DNA from: Wuchereria bancrofti
Lineage: Eukaryota > Nematoda > Chromadorea > Rhabditida > Onchocercidae
DNA: 64,000 bases
Direction of reading: 5' to 3'
Assembly (NCBI GenBank): GCA_005281725.1
Contig: SSBO01000015.1
Location: forward strand, 496,581-560,580
Shown here: positions 1 through 11,687 of the stretch, in pieces
Position numbering within the stretch: the stretch's first letter is position 1
How the letters are laid out: each line of letters opens with the position of its first letter
Translations under genes and position numbers: made by a program
Notes under the pieces: model-generated
Databases searched by the model: none
What the model was told of the DNA's origin: nothing
Seen by the model: only the letters and a program-made list of their open reading frames with translations

Positions 1-133
1 TATTAATTAAGATATTGACATGTATAAAAATGCGCACATGATGAAAATTAACATATGGGAAAAAATTAACATATGGGTAGGAAAAAAGAAGTAAAAAAGT
101 AATAATTAAATTGAAACCATTATTCAATTGCAG

Positions 134-695
134 AGGAATGTATCGAATGATTCAGCTGTAGACAATACGATGGAAATCGATTACGTAAGCGTAGGTACCG
201 TAAGTATGGTTCCGTTACAAAGTGCTCACGAAATCGACCCCAATCTTGTGAGAGTAAGTCAAAATTTTGCAAATAAAAATTAAGAATTGGATTGAAATAT
301 TATGCCAAAAATGTTTTATTTCATTTTGTTTTATGGGCATCTTTGACGTATGAATAGAGAACCTTAAGAGCAATTGCATTTGATAAGAATTTAGTTAGTA
401 GTAGTAGTGGTCTGTTGTTATTATCACTAGTACCATTTGATGAATTATTCATCGATAAAAAATTGGGTAAGTGGATGACATTTCAATATGTTCTAATGTA
501 ACTTGCAAACACTGAAAAGTTTTTGCTCTCTTAGTAGAACATAATAAGTAGTAGGAGATGATAAATAAAAGAGAAGTTGACTGGTGTTAATTTCAGGACT
601 TAAATGCACAAGATTTGAATCCACGTGATTTCGACCAGTATCTTCAGTTAAATGATAACCGTTCACCAGCAGCTGTTGCTAAGCCATACATGTGA
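134..695 (+). CDS. 3' end of a gene with a Sox-like C-terminal motif (partial)
   Basis: Two exons in phase, 134-253 and 597-695 (stop TGA 693-695), joined by a GTAAGT...TTTCAG intron. Together they encode the last 72 residues of a protein whose 5' part lies left of the window; bases 1-133 look like the preceding intron, ending TTGCAG. The tail is polar and ends with NPRDFDQYLQ and then AKPYM. The DFDQYL string resembles the conserved C-terminal motif (EFDQYL or EFEQYL) of SoxF proteins such as SOX7/17/18, so a Sox-family transcription factor is possible. No HMG box is in the window to confirm it. The gene boundary is well supported by phase, codon pattern and stop; the family call is weak. 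Confidence 0.55.
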
Positions 696-3691
696 AGTAA
701 ACACAAATGCAAAGAGAAAGGAAAAAGAAATTGAAATACGGATGGATGGCTGCTTCGGAAAATGAAATTTAATCCCATCATCAATCTGTCAGTAGTTCGC
801 TTCGATGCTGTTAGTTGTGTCTACAGACCCAAAACTTTAACATCAAAGATCAGTTTAACTACACATATGTCGCATCTGGCAGGTCACCTGCGTCAAGTCA
901 AAGCAAAAAGGTTTGCAAGAATTAGTTCCATCTACATGATCGAGCGATTTCGGTTCCCTCATTTCTTTCTTTTAAACGACCATCCCCCATTCTTATGTTA
1001 TTTATTGTCGTCTGTCCACTTCCATCGTTGTCACAATCATCATTTTTCATAAAAATTATTGCTTTTTTTTTTATCTTACTGCCAATTTATTAATGATTCC
1101 CAACAGATTGACGAATCCATTTTTCTTTACATTTTTAATTATTTGGAAAAAAATATTTCTGGTCAAATTCCAAATCTTATCGTCTAAGTGTATTTTTAAG
1201 GGATATGGGAATGCCATCATTATCGGAAGATGTAAATTAGAATTAATGAAGAGCGCATTTTTATTTTGTTTTCATGCGACATAAGTTTTAAATACTTGAC
1301 GTAGGCTGAAAGCATGTGCTGACACAAGAGCTAAAAAAGAACTAAAACACTCTAAGTAAAACATTTTTCCGAAGTTAATTTATAACAAGGTAGTGAAGTT
1401 TCAAACCAATTTGATTTAACAGTTTACAGTTTAATTTTCTTAAAGTTTCCCCGCCATTGTACTGATGGCAGCTTGTATTCACGCCATTCGTCACACCATT
1501 CCGTTTAATGTGTTTGTCGGTGATTGATTAAGTCTTACATGGTCATAACTTTGCCTGCATCTTCAAAAAAGGACGAGTAAAATTTCTAGATTTCAGTGCA
1601 AGTATCATTTTCCTACTCAAGAATTTGCAACTTGCATTCTTTCCGGTTTTGGAATGAAGAGTTCTCGGTGACGGATCCAGCGGATATATGTCCTTACAAC
1701 AAACCCAATATTTACCTTTAAAAGTGACTCCCTCGGAAACTTCGAGTTACACTTGACATTTTTAGTAATTCAACTTGTGAATTATGAGTGCAACATGACA
1801 AGCATGACTTACCTTGATTAACTAACTTTTCACCACTGGATTCAGTTTAATACATTGATATGTGCTTCCCTCTTAAATTTCATATTGTTTGTTTGAAGAG
1901 TTGAATGTAAGATTAACTCAATGATAAGCTAAATCACTCGTTCATTATCAGCTATATACGAATGCAACTGGACGTATTTTTGTTCTGTACCTTTGTTACG
2001 GATAATTCACATTATATTTGTTTTTTTTTTTTCGTGCATATTTTGAAAAGAAATCTCTCTTCTTTGAAAATTTCTTTGGACTTTTCACAGTGAGTTAGAG
2101 TCTTGTCGAAATCCGAGAGATTTTCAGTTCTTTATCAAACTTAATGATAAAATGTACTTTTATTCTGTTGATGAAAACCATCTTTCAACTAACCTCATTT
2201 GCATCTTTTTTTTTTTTTTTGCTCTTCCTCATCATCTCCTTTCAGTAAAACTAACGAAATATGTGTCTTGCATGTGGATTAGTTGAACGTTGGTGATAAT
2301 GACTGATAGTGTTTACAATAGTGAATCACAACAACGGCAGTAAAAACGAATGATGTGATGACGGTGAATAGTAATTATCACTGGTAATGATTATGATTGT
2401 TATTATTTCTTGAGTGCTTTGTATATGTTACCTATGATTTTTATCCATTGCAGTTAACGATTCTGTCAACTTTATGTATGACCAATGTTGATTGCATAAG
2501 ATTAATTTATATTTCTCTCTTGCACACAAATTGAATTGGCAAAATGTTGTGCAAAAAGAGCATTTACTAAACTATAACATGTAAGGATCAAAGTCTTAAA
2601 TTTCAATCCAGTGCATTCTGTAGTACACTGAATTATAATCAAATCATTCAAATTTACCTCTTCAAATTACCACTCATTCGTTTCATCAAAGGATGATGAT
2701 ATTTAATTTGCTAGAACTACGATAACAACTCACGTACTTACCATCTTTCACTACTTACTGTTGCGCTAGGTGACAGTCCTTTCATATGATCGAAATGAAT
2801 TAAAGCATCCAAAATGTCATCAACTTTTACGTCTGCAAAAGCAATATGACATTGCTAATTTATCAATAAACAATGCAACAGCGCAACATTGTTTCTTTTC
2901 GAAAAAGTTCCTACTAAGTACTTACATTTTTCAACTTGCAAATTGTGTGAAAGCAGTATTTCTACAATAATGAGAAGAGTATTTCATTGGAAACAGTGTT
3001 TTGGTAGCTATTAATTCTGCTGTACTATCCTAATTTGTCCCTTAACTTTTCTTCTAGCGAAAAAGAAAGGGATAATTTTGAGAACCGGATAAATTTATTA
3101 CAAAGTAACGCCAGTTTTGGTGATAAGGTTGAGATGACTTCAAAATTAAGTGAGCATATTTAACAACTGGTACAGTTTTAAAATTCAACTACCAAGATTC
3201 TTTCAAAACAAACATAATCGGAGTAATCTAAAATTTAGGAATCGTGTGATTCCAAAATGAACACATGATTTTTTTCTTCTAATCAACAGAAACCATGGGA
3301 ATAAGATAGAACAATGAAGCAAGAGGATTGGTTCAATAACGATTTTGCAAATATGTGGGAAATACTGCATCACATTTTATCACTAATGCTCTCAAATGTC
3401 ACCATCCACGACAAATTTGCTAGATAAATGCATTAGATTTGCAGTGGGAGCACCTATTATCAATAATGATTATCAGGATGGGTCTGATATCACCAATTTC
3501 CACTGCCTTCACTGTTATTCATTAGGATGAGTTTTCTGTGACGTTGTTTCATAACACTCCAAGATGTTCATTATATGCAGTAGCACTGGAAATAAGACAA
3601 GCTAGCAAGATGGATGGATGTTAATTTTTAATTTAATAGACTAATTTCGAAATACTGACCAATTGCTGAGATGATAATTCAGCGAGTGTTC
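696..3691. other. gene-poor stretch: 3' UTR and intergenic DNA
   Basis: About 3 kb with no reading frame that has coding character, splice context or a recognisable product. The first part is presumably the 3' UTR of the gene ending at 695. Short poly-T runs occur near 1067, 2022 and 2207. No RNA gene or repeat of note was seen. Confidence 0.5.
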
Positions 3692-6600
3692 TTATAGTGC
3701 AGTAACTTGCTCATCGTATTCACTTTCATCGTCGTCATTGTAATGAATTTCGCTACTCCTATCACAATTATTACCGTCAATAGTGGTGGCACTGTTGAAG
3801 CCATCATCAAAATCATGGTAACCGGACTCCTCGCTAATTGTGTCTGTTTCTCGTTCTAATCCTTTTCCTGTCCTCCGCAATTCATGTATTTCCCAAGGTC
3901 GATTTTCTGAATCAGTGGATTGAATCCCCTCATCTGAACTAATACTGGATGGAGAAGATTCTATGCTTGAACTAAAATCACTAGCCACTGATCCATTCCG
4001 TTGTTCTTCCTCTCCAACACTCCTCTTATCACATAGTTTCCTTATTAGGTACTGCCTCTGCTTCCCACCGTAACTATCTAGAAAATACCAATAGTTGAAT
4101 TGTTTCGAATATTGTTTTAAACACTGCGACATATTAAAATGGAGTTTCTTCATAAATCTAAACAGCTGATCTTATTTATCCTTCCAACTTCCAACTGTAA
4201 AAAGCATAACTGCAAGAAAGCAATAGCAACGAAGACGTTTAACGTCAAACACGTCAATTTCGTAACTTGTTTTCTTTTTGGATTTCAATAAAATGAAAAT
4301 AAACCGCGAGAAGAATTCTGTCGACAGAGAGGAATTTCCGCTGTCTCTTCCAAACTATTCGTACTACAGGCATCAGTGCCGACCGGTGATTCTACATAGC
4401 ATAATGAATCTTCATCCGAATATTCTTCCTGAAATTCCATCTTCTCACTTTCAGAAACATTTTCGAAAACCCATCTAATACAGAATGAGGAGAAATCATT
4501 ATATTAAAAGCAAAGAAATTAGTGTGAGAGGACATTAATGAACATCAAGAAATATTTGCAAATGAAAAAGTCCGTCTTCAATCAAATCGTAGCTGTATTC
4601 AGGAATTCATTCAGAATGTAACAAAATCCAGATATGTGAGAAGGAACGCATTAATGAAGAGAATTTCCCAGACAAGGTCAAAAACCTGTTGTTCCTCGGG
4701 ATATTCATTCTCCTCATCGATAGCAAATAATCTTGGAGCACTTTTTGAGCGACCACCTGGAGGACGAAAATTAAGTGAACCAGTTTGCAGCAACAGTTTC
4801 CTAAATTAAAAATCAATTGGAATACGAAGTAGGACACAAGGCCCGTATATCACTGAAATCACTGATACATCAATACCGAGAATGAGATACCTTTTAGGTC
4901 CAGTGAATGGTTGTCCAATAGTCAGGGCATTAATTCGAGTGTTTTGACGATACAGTTTCTCACGACGATACTCCTAAAATTTAACCCAATTTATATAATT
5001 ATTATTCAATTCCGGTCTAAAGGAAAGTAATTGTTTTATGATTGTATGGATGAAATGAATGTGGTATGAGTATCCCAAAATCATCAGATCTCAGAACACA
5101 TCTCATTCTCATCGTTTTCAATGTATCTAGACGATCACTTATGTACGTATATTGATAATGGCAAATCAAATTTTTGATCTTTTGAGCAATTGAAAAAAAA
5201 GTAGTGTTCGTCATATTTCATCTAATATACTTGTTAAAATAATGATTAAGATAGGCAATATTGAGACATAATGTAGTTAAAATGGATCCTATTAGCAATT
5301 ACTCTACGAGAAAATTCAGAATATTAACGTTCAGGTGGAAAGAGCAACATTGCAAACAATTATTGCACTAAAGATCCCACTAATTTTGATGTCCACTTTT
5401 GGAGAATAACAATTGAAAACAGAATGATAAACCAGTCGAAAAGTATAACTGCATTACCTGAAGAGCAGCTCGGAGATAATGTTCCAATGTCTGAGCTATT
5501 CTATAAGGATCTGATGGCTTTTTGCATAATGCTGCATGGCATCTGGATTTAAAATGATTTAAAAACATGCATATATTTGTCAAGTCATGATTAATTTTAA
5601 TTAAAGTTGTTATACGTAATTTCATCCTCTAAAATGACCAAGAAAAAGAAATGAGCATCGAATATTTCGAAAAAAATCATTACCATTTATTTGATCTATA
5701 ATTCCACTCCATGGCAATAAATAAGAAAAAAGCTGATAGTTATCGGAGAAGAAAAAATCTAATTTAATCATTCTTATTCTTTGAACAAATTTATTTTACG
5801 TATTTCATTTCAAAGAGCACAAAAAAGAATTACAGCTGTTATAATACCTCAGTTCCGGTTTCATCTTTTTCCCTTCGTGCTTATAAACCCAACAAAATAC
5901 CCGTGGCAAATTTGATGAGGCCAAACAATACGTTATCCGATGTGACCAATACTCCGTGATACCTTGCTGCTTTGTTTCTGCCTAAAAATGATTTCGTTTT
6001 AAGATTACCAATAAAAATTCTCTCAGAATTGTAAATGAAGTTGCTTTTAATTCGTATTTAAGATGAGATAAAATCATCTTCTTGTAATCAGTTTACAAGT
6101 TAATTAATGATCATTTCACTTTGCTTTTACCTGATCATTAGCACTGAAGAATCCAAGGCATAAGATTATTACTGTCTTCTGGTATATCACTAAATTGTAA
6201 CATACTAGTAAAATAAAACATATTTCTAATTATTTCAACTATATATTCTACCCACTTTACTCATTCCCCAAATTATTTTTTCTAAACGACTGATTGAAAG
6301 AAAGTATACTGCCATTTTGACAATTAATACAAATGTTGGAATGTTTGTTTTTAGGTCAGTTCTTTTTTCATTACATTATCAAAAAATCAACTTATTGTAC
6401 TAATAAATTTACTCAACACTAGGAAGATTGAAGGAAATACAAAAATGGTTTCAAAAACCATTCGATGAAGTGGTGAAATTTATCGAATCTTTTTATGTTA
6501 GACTCACTTTGATGTTGCCATGATTTCTGAATCTAACTAACTTTAAGTCCGGAACGTGTAACAGTGAGTTTCATAGGCAGTTCCGCACGTTTCCTGTTGC

Positions 6601-7319
6601 AATACGTGTGCCAAATTAATGAAAGAGGCTTCTCCAAACATTCCTCGCCTGAAACTATGTTTTTTTACAGCTTCACTTATAAAAAATGATGAAAACTATC
6701 GAGAATCAAGAAACAGATTCTGAGTGTTATGTTGATGCTAAGGCATACAAGATTAATATAAACATTTGTTCGGTGTGGATGAAAGAGAGTTTTGCCTATC
6801 TGTCCTTTTGCTGAATTCCACTTTTGGACGTTTCCCAAATGACTTCGTTTCAAGTAAACAGTTGCTGATGATGCTATTCATACCATTATCACTATTCATG
6901 AAGTGCCATTAAATTTCATTCTATTATAAACCATTTTTATGAAAGGACAAACCAATCTGAAATTCCACTTACCAAGTGCTTGCAACGTACGAGTGCATGC
7001 GTGTACATGTATCTACAGTTCAGTTAAAAGTACGAATTCAATAATGGTGCAAAAATTTAGTAATTTAATCGAAAAGACCAAAGATGCTAAAAATATTACC
7101 TTTAGCGATGATCGTCAATACATTACCAAGGTAAATGACATGGTAAGTGTCATTGGGCGGATTTATCGTGTAATGTTTGCGCCAACGTCGAAATGGAAAC
7201 GTCAAAAATTGCACTGTACTGGTTGCCATTTTATCGTTCACGTCGTTGTTGCCAGTTGTATTGGCGGTTGTAGTAGTGGCCAAGAATGATAACATCAAAA
7301 AGGCTGAAAAAGTTTTCAC
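3692..7319 (-). CDS. FAM43: FAM43-family PTB-domain adaptor protein
   Basis: Eight exons (transcript order): 7319-7100, 6648-6542, 5981-5848, 5542-5458, 4973-4891, 4800-4686, 4428-4305, 4077-3692. All junctions agree in phase and give 417 aa, close to human FAM43A (423 aa). The PTB (phosphotyrosine-binding) domain is recognisable from TYHVIYLGN in exon 1, through ITYCLASSNLPRVFCWVYKH in exon 3, to RCHAALCKKP in exon 4. The FAM43 signatures KLLLQTG and RSKSAPRL follow in exon 6. Exons 7-8 encode an acidic, serine-rich tail ending EYDEQVTAL. FAM43 proteins are presumed intracellular adaptors of little-known function. Start uncertain: the first Met is followed by a hydrophobic stretch, and Met31 (MATSTVQF) or an upstream exon are alternatives. 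The joins of exons 6-7 and 7-8 rest on phase and codon character only; a separate gene for exons 7-8 is less likely. Confidence 0.82.
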
Positions 7320-7383
7320 AGAATAAGATTTTATGTCAAATGTTGTTCATTATGCAGCAACAACAGCAGCATCTATTACGTTA

Positions 7384-7411
7384 AATCAATCAATCAATCA
7401 ATCAATCAATC
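7384..7411. repeat. AATC tetranucleotide microsatellite
   Basis: Roughly seven perfect copies of AATC/TCAA in a row, just upstream of the FAM43 start on its coding strand. Confidence 0.9.
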
Positions 7412-8632
7412 TGATGAGTGGATAAGTTCTTTCTAATTCACTTTTTCATTTCCATGTTTTCCTCAAATCCCTTGAAAATGAACTCTCACCTCAACTCAAC
7501 CAGTTTGATTCGGTATTTTTTACCACTAGTATAGAAAGACTAAGCCAGGTAGAATGGAACTGACTGAAAACTATAAACAACGGATAAGTCTTCCCAATTA
7601 ATTACCCCGCCGTTTGGCAACTTTAAAATGGCATTGCTTCTTGGGATGTTTTGAAAAGTGTCTGTCTGACTTAAAAAGAATTCCATGTGAAACAGTTATT
7701 TCTTCTTATGTTAAACTTCAAGACATCTTCAACAATAAAGGAGAAGAAAGGAAGTAAGGTGACTTAATGTCTTAACTTTGAGAGTTCATGTTCGAAAGGA
7801 AATGGTAGGAAAAAATGGGACAGTGAGTTGCCAAACTGAAATTCACAATTTATGTGATACGAAAAGGTGGTACAGGGAGTAAGGAGAGGTTAAAGTATGA
7901 GAAGAAAAGAGGGACAGAAGACAAGGAAAAGAAGGAAGGAAGAAGAAACCGGATCGAAGGTGAACAAGTCCTTTTACTGTTGATTTAAATCGAGAGAAAA
8001 AGGAAAACTTCATTGTTTAGAAAGTTGCACAAATATGCAAAAAAGGAATTTAAGATCATTTGAGGAATAAAAAGAACATTTCCTCATTCCTAAAGCGTTA
8101 ATAACCTCTCTCAGATCTTTGTTACATGAAATCAATTCACCATTTCATCTCTTAGCAAAATTGAGAGCAAAATTCGGAATTGAAAACGTCGAACTTTCTT
8201 TCATTATAACTTAAATTGCTGCTTATTCATCACTTTCCTTATGCTTATAGCTATACATTTCAATGATAAGTTAAATGAAACAAAACTGGAAACAATTTCT
8301 TTTCCTTGAAGAAAGGATTTAAAATAAAAGTTTCACTAATGACAGACTTCATGTAATCCTATAAGGACAATATGTTCTTGTTTTAAACGATAACTGACAA
8401 CTATGTATCAAACTTGATCCATTAAATTTAATTCATCGATGAAACAATTAAGAGTGATATTAGATTTTTTTTATGAAATATCGGAAGAAATAGGGAAATG
8501 TGTTGAAAATTCAAAGGAAGCATGCACTCATCGAATCCATAACAATTTCTGATATACAAAGAAAACTTTAAGGCTAAAGAAATATTTAAATAGTGTAGCA
8601 TTACTGAAAGTAATACTGAAAATGGAAATAAT

Positions 8633-8649
8633 ATAGTAGTAGTAGTAGT
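8633..8649. repeat. TAG trinucleotide microsatellite
   Basis: Five or six copies of TAG. A related, imperfect TAG/CAG tract lies at about 8933-8954. Confidence 0.85.
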
Positions 8650-10222
8650 GAGAAAAGTGATGGTATAATTGGATGAAAATGATAGATAATGGAATAATTT
8701 GCCGGAGAAGAACTGAGAAGGGAAATGAAGAAGAAGACCAAAGCAGGACCAGTTGGGATGTGTAAGATGAAGTAAGTGGACAGAAGACATTCAGCGGGCA
8801 GGTAACTCTTCTCATCTCTTCGAATTCCTCTGATGACCATCATTGGACGAGAGGACACAAGAAAGTCTTTAGTCGTTGTCACCACTACCACTACTACTCC
8901 TCTACCCAAATCTGCATAAACAATAACTAAGAGAGTAGTAGTAGCAGCAGCAGTAAGCACCAAGTAACTAATTTCCGTCATCTGTAAAGGGTAATACGTA
9001 AATATTAACTGAAACTGAAATGAATTAAATGCATTCACCCATCGTCTTATGCAATCCTTTAAAGTATATATCTCAGCTCTTATGAAGACTGTCAGGAATA
9101 CAGTGATACTTTAGTTTTCATCATCTGACAAATAATTTCACGTGTAACAACAATTGCATACGTTACGTAATTGAGCAAAACGTTGGAGAAGTACTACTAT
9201 TTATGTGTTAATTTATTAAACTGCTTAATATCTAAAATTGACGCATGACATGAATTTTGTTTGTTAACAAAAACTGACTTGAAAATTTTGAGTAGTGGAA
9301 TTGAAAAACTTTGGACAAGAATAATCACACAATTGAAGTGTTTATTTAGTATCAGCTATTCTTCAATGATAAGAAACTTACTAAGGAGAGAACCTTTAAT
9401 AAAGCAATGCCAGAATTTAAGATAACAGCTAGTAGAACCGGTCCGGTTGCTCGTTGCTTCCATCCGTAATGAAATCCGAAATAATTCCTCCCATTAGGCA
9501 AGTGAGAAAAGGAAATAGACAATAAGACTGTGATATAAATAACACTCAGAGAATTTTACTGCAATCTACTGGTCCCATCAAAATTAACAACAATGCATTT
9601 CCAGAAAATCGTCTCCAACAGCTGTCATTGCTGTGTCCCAGATATTCTTCCTTCAGAATATCAACAATATATCCATCCGGAGTCAAACACAAATACAAAC
9701 ATCCTTCTTTATTCTTTTTTCAATTTAATCAGAAATGCAAACAGCGAAAATCTTCAGAGTTCTAACACTTAACAGAAGAAAAGAAGAATGCATAATAAGA
9801 TGAAAATTACAAGTGAAGAATTGGAAACTAAAAACGAAAGTTTGTTTTTGAATAAATATTTGCTACTGCAAACAGCGACATCTTTTATAAGAAACAGTGA
9901 GCTGCTTAAAGAGAAGAAATAATAATTAAATAATAAACTACTTGGAAAATTAGAATTTTGCAATTGTAAGGAAATAAGTATAATGTAAACTAATGAAGTG
10001 TCGCCTATCCTTTAAGCTTCTTTCGTTTAAATAACTCCCGGAAAAGTGTCCACCATATCAACGAATGACTACATCTCACAACTATGTCGACAAATAAGGA
10101 AAAGTCTGGTTAGGACAAATTCACCAATAAATAACTGTAAATGAACAGGAAGAAAAACCAACGATAACTGGGCCATCATAACCCTGACCCGTTCCAGGGT
10201 ATCTGTTCGGCAGGCAACATCT

Positions 10223-10263
10223 GTAGCAGTAGCAGTAGCAGTAGCAGTAGCAGCAGCAGCAGT
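10223..10263. repeat. GTAGCA hexamer/CAG repeat
   Basis: Five copies of GTAGCA passing into a pure GCA run, about 41 nt. It generates spurious poly-Ala/poly-Leu open frames on the minus strand. Confidence 0.9.
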
Positions 10264-11687
10264 CGGGCAAAAGGGACACCAATTGCTCTGAATGATATGA
10301 AAGCGTCGTTTCTTAGTGTCGTGGCGGTATATTCCCATTGTGTATTACCTTTCTCGAAGGTCATTTCGACATATCACACCTTCCTTCACTCATAGCAACA
10401 ACAATTCATCCGTAAATCCTGCTCTAACATAAGCAACAGATCAGCTCACACTGAACACAAAATTTGCGAGACACCTCTCAAATTCAAATGACCAACTGTA
10501 CACTTTTGAAAAAGATAATGAATAAAGCGCGAAAAACTGGTTGAAACATTGCACAGCAAAGCAACTACACATCCACAACGATAGCAGTTTTCCCAGAACA
10601 CTTCAGATCTTCCAAAGTACCTATCTAGCTAGGAACAAATCTTTGTCTCTTTCTATTGGCATAAACTCAGCCATCGCAACGAAGATTCATAAAAGTCAGG
10701 ACGTTGACAAGTTTTTGTATGCAAACTTTTAATAATACCTTAATTTGCAATTAATTTATACATAAAAATAAATTTGAGAAAAGGCAAAAAACCACATAAG
10801 AAGGTATAATGGTCAAAAAAGTGAAGTACAGCTGTTTAATGATTAAGGGAGTGATGTTATCAATCCACTTGCAAGAGAGATCTTTGGCCATACTAATAAT
10901 CACTGCCGTTTCATTTTGAATACTCACTCAAATAGTTGTGGTACCCGGAAAGCAAATTTATTTATTATTCACGATTGCGTTTCTACATCTTTCTGGTGGT
11001 TTCCTGGTTTCAAATAGCTTCTCTGTTATAAAATATGAATAAAAAAAAAGTAGCTTCTGCTAGCGATTCTCAATGCCAATATATCTGCTCAACGGTATAA
11101 CGTCAAAAGAATTATCAGAATTTTTTTACAAGACAGATGAATAAAAAAGTAGCACCATTCGTGAGTACAGACTGAGAATGTAAGATAGGAAAAGAAAGGA
11201 AAAAGGGTTACAACACTTCTCAAAACATGCAAAAATGGGAGCAGCAACATATATGGATGACAACGCTTGAACATTATTTCTATATAACTATAAATATAGT
11301 CATATGTATCCAAATGAAAGACTAACAGGAGAAGATTTTCAACAATAAAGAGAAAAGGTGAATCAGGATCATACGAGGTGACAACCTACCCTCATCCGTC
11401 ACAATGATGTCACCTCTTTTCTTACCCTTTCCTCTCTTAAGCACAATAATGAAAACAGCTGAGTGATGACTGGAAACGTGGTATGTTTTTTTTCATCGAT
11501 ATTTCTTTCTCTTTATGTCTATTTCAAAATACACAGTAATAAGGGCTGTATAGAAAAGTAAGAATTTTTAAAATCAAACAAGAATCCCAAAAACACTGAT
11601 GCCAAAGCGCTACAAAAATTTATATTCATGCATTGTAAATTTTCAGGATTCCATTCTATTTCCACACCGTTCCATTCAGATTCTTCT

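Larger units (their letters stand above)
7320..11687. other. long gene-poor region with simple repeats
   Basis: About 4.4 kb between the FAM43 5' end and the ZNHIT1 last exon. Open frames near 8.4-9.0 kb (-) and 10.1-10.4 kb (-) are low-complexity products of trinucleotide repeats and lack splice or homology support. It may hold FAM43 upstream exons or regulatory DNA, but I cannot point to any. Confidence 0.45.

Noticed and set aside
762..1052. 96-codon plus-strand open frame after the first gene
   Set aside because: Lies in the likely 3' UTR, has no splice context, unusual composition and no recognisable motif.
4278..4478. 66-codon plus-strand open frame
   Set aside because: It is the antisense of FAM43 exon 7 (4428-4305), which fits the gene in phase on the minus strand.
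8428..9038. Overlapping hydrophobic minus-strand open frames
   Set aside because: Low-complexity Leu/Ser/Phe and Val/Thr runs created by simple repeats; three frames overlap and none shows codon bias or splice support.
10069..10364. Minus-strand frames with poly-Ala/Thr and poly-Leu
   Set aside because: Produced by translating the GTAGCA/GCA repeat at 10223-10263.
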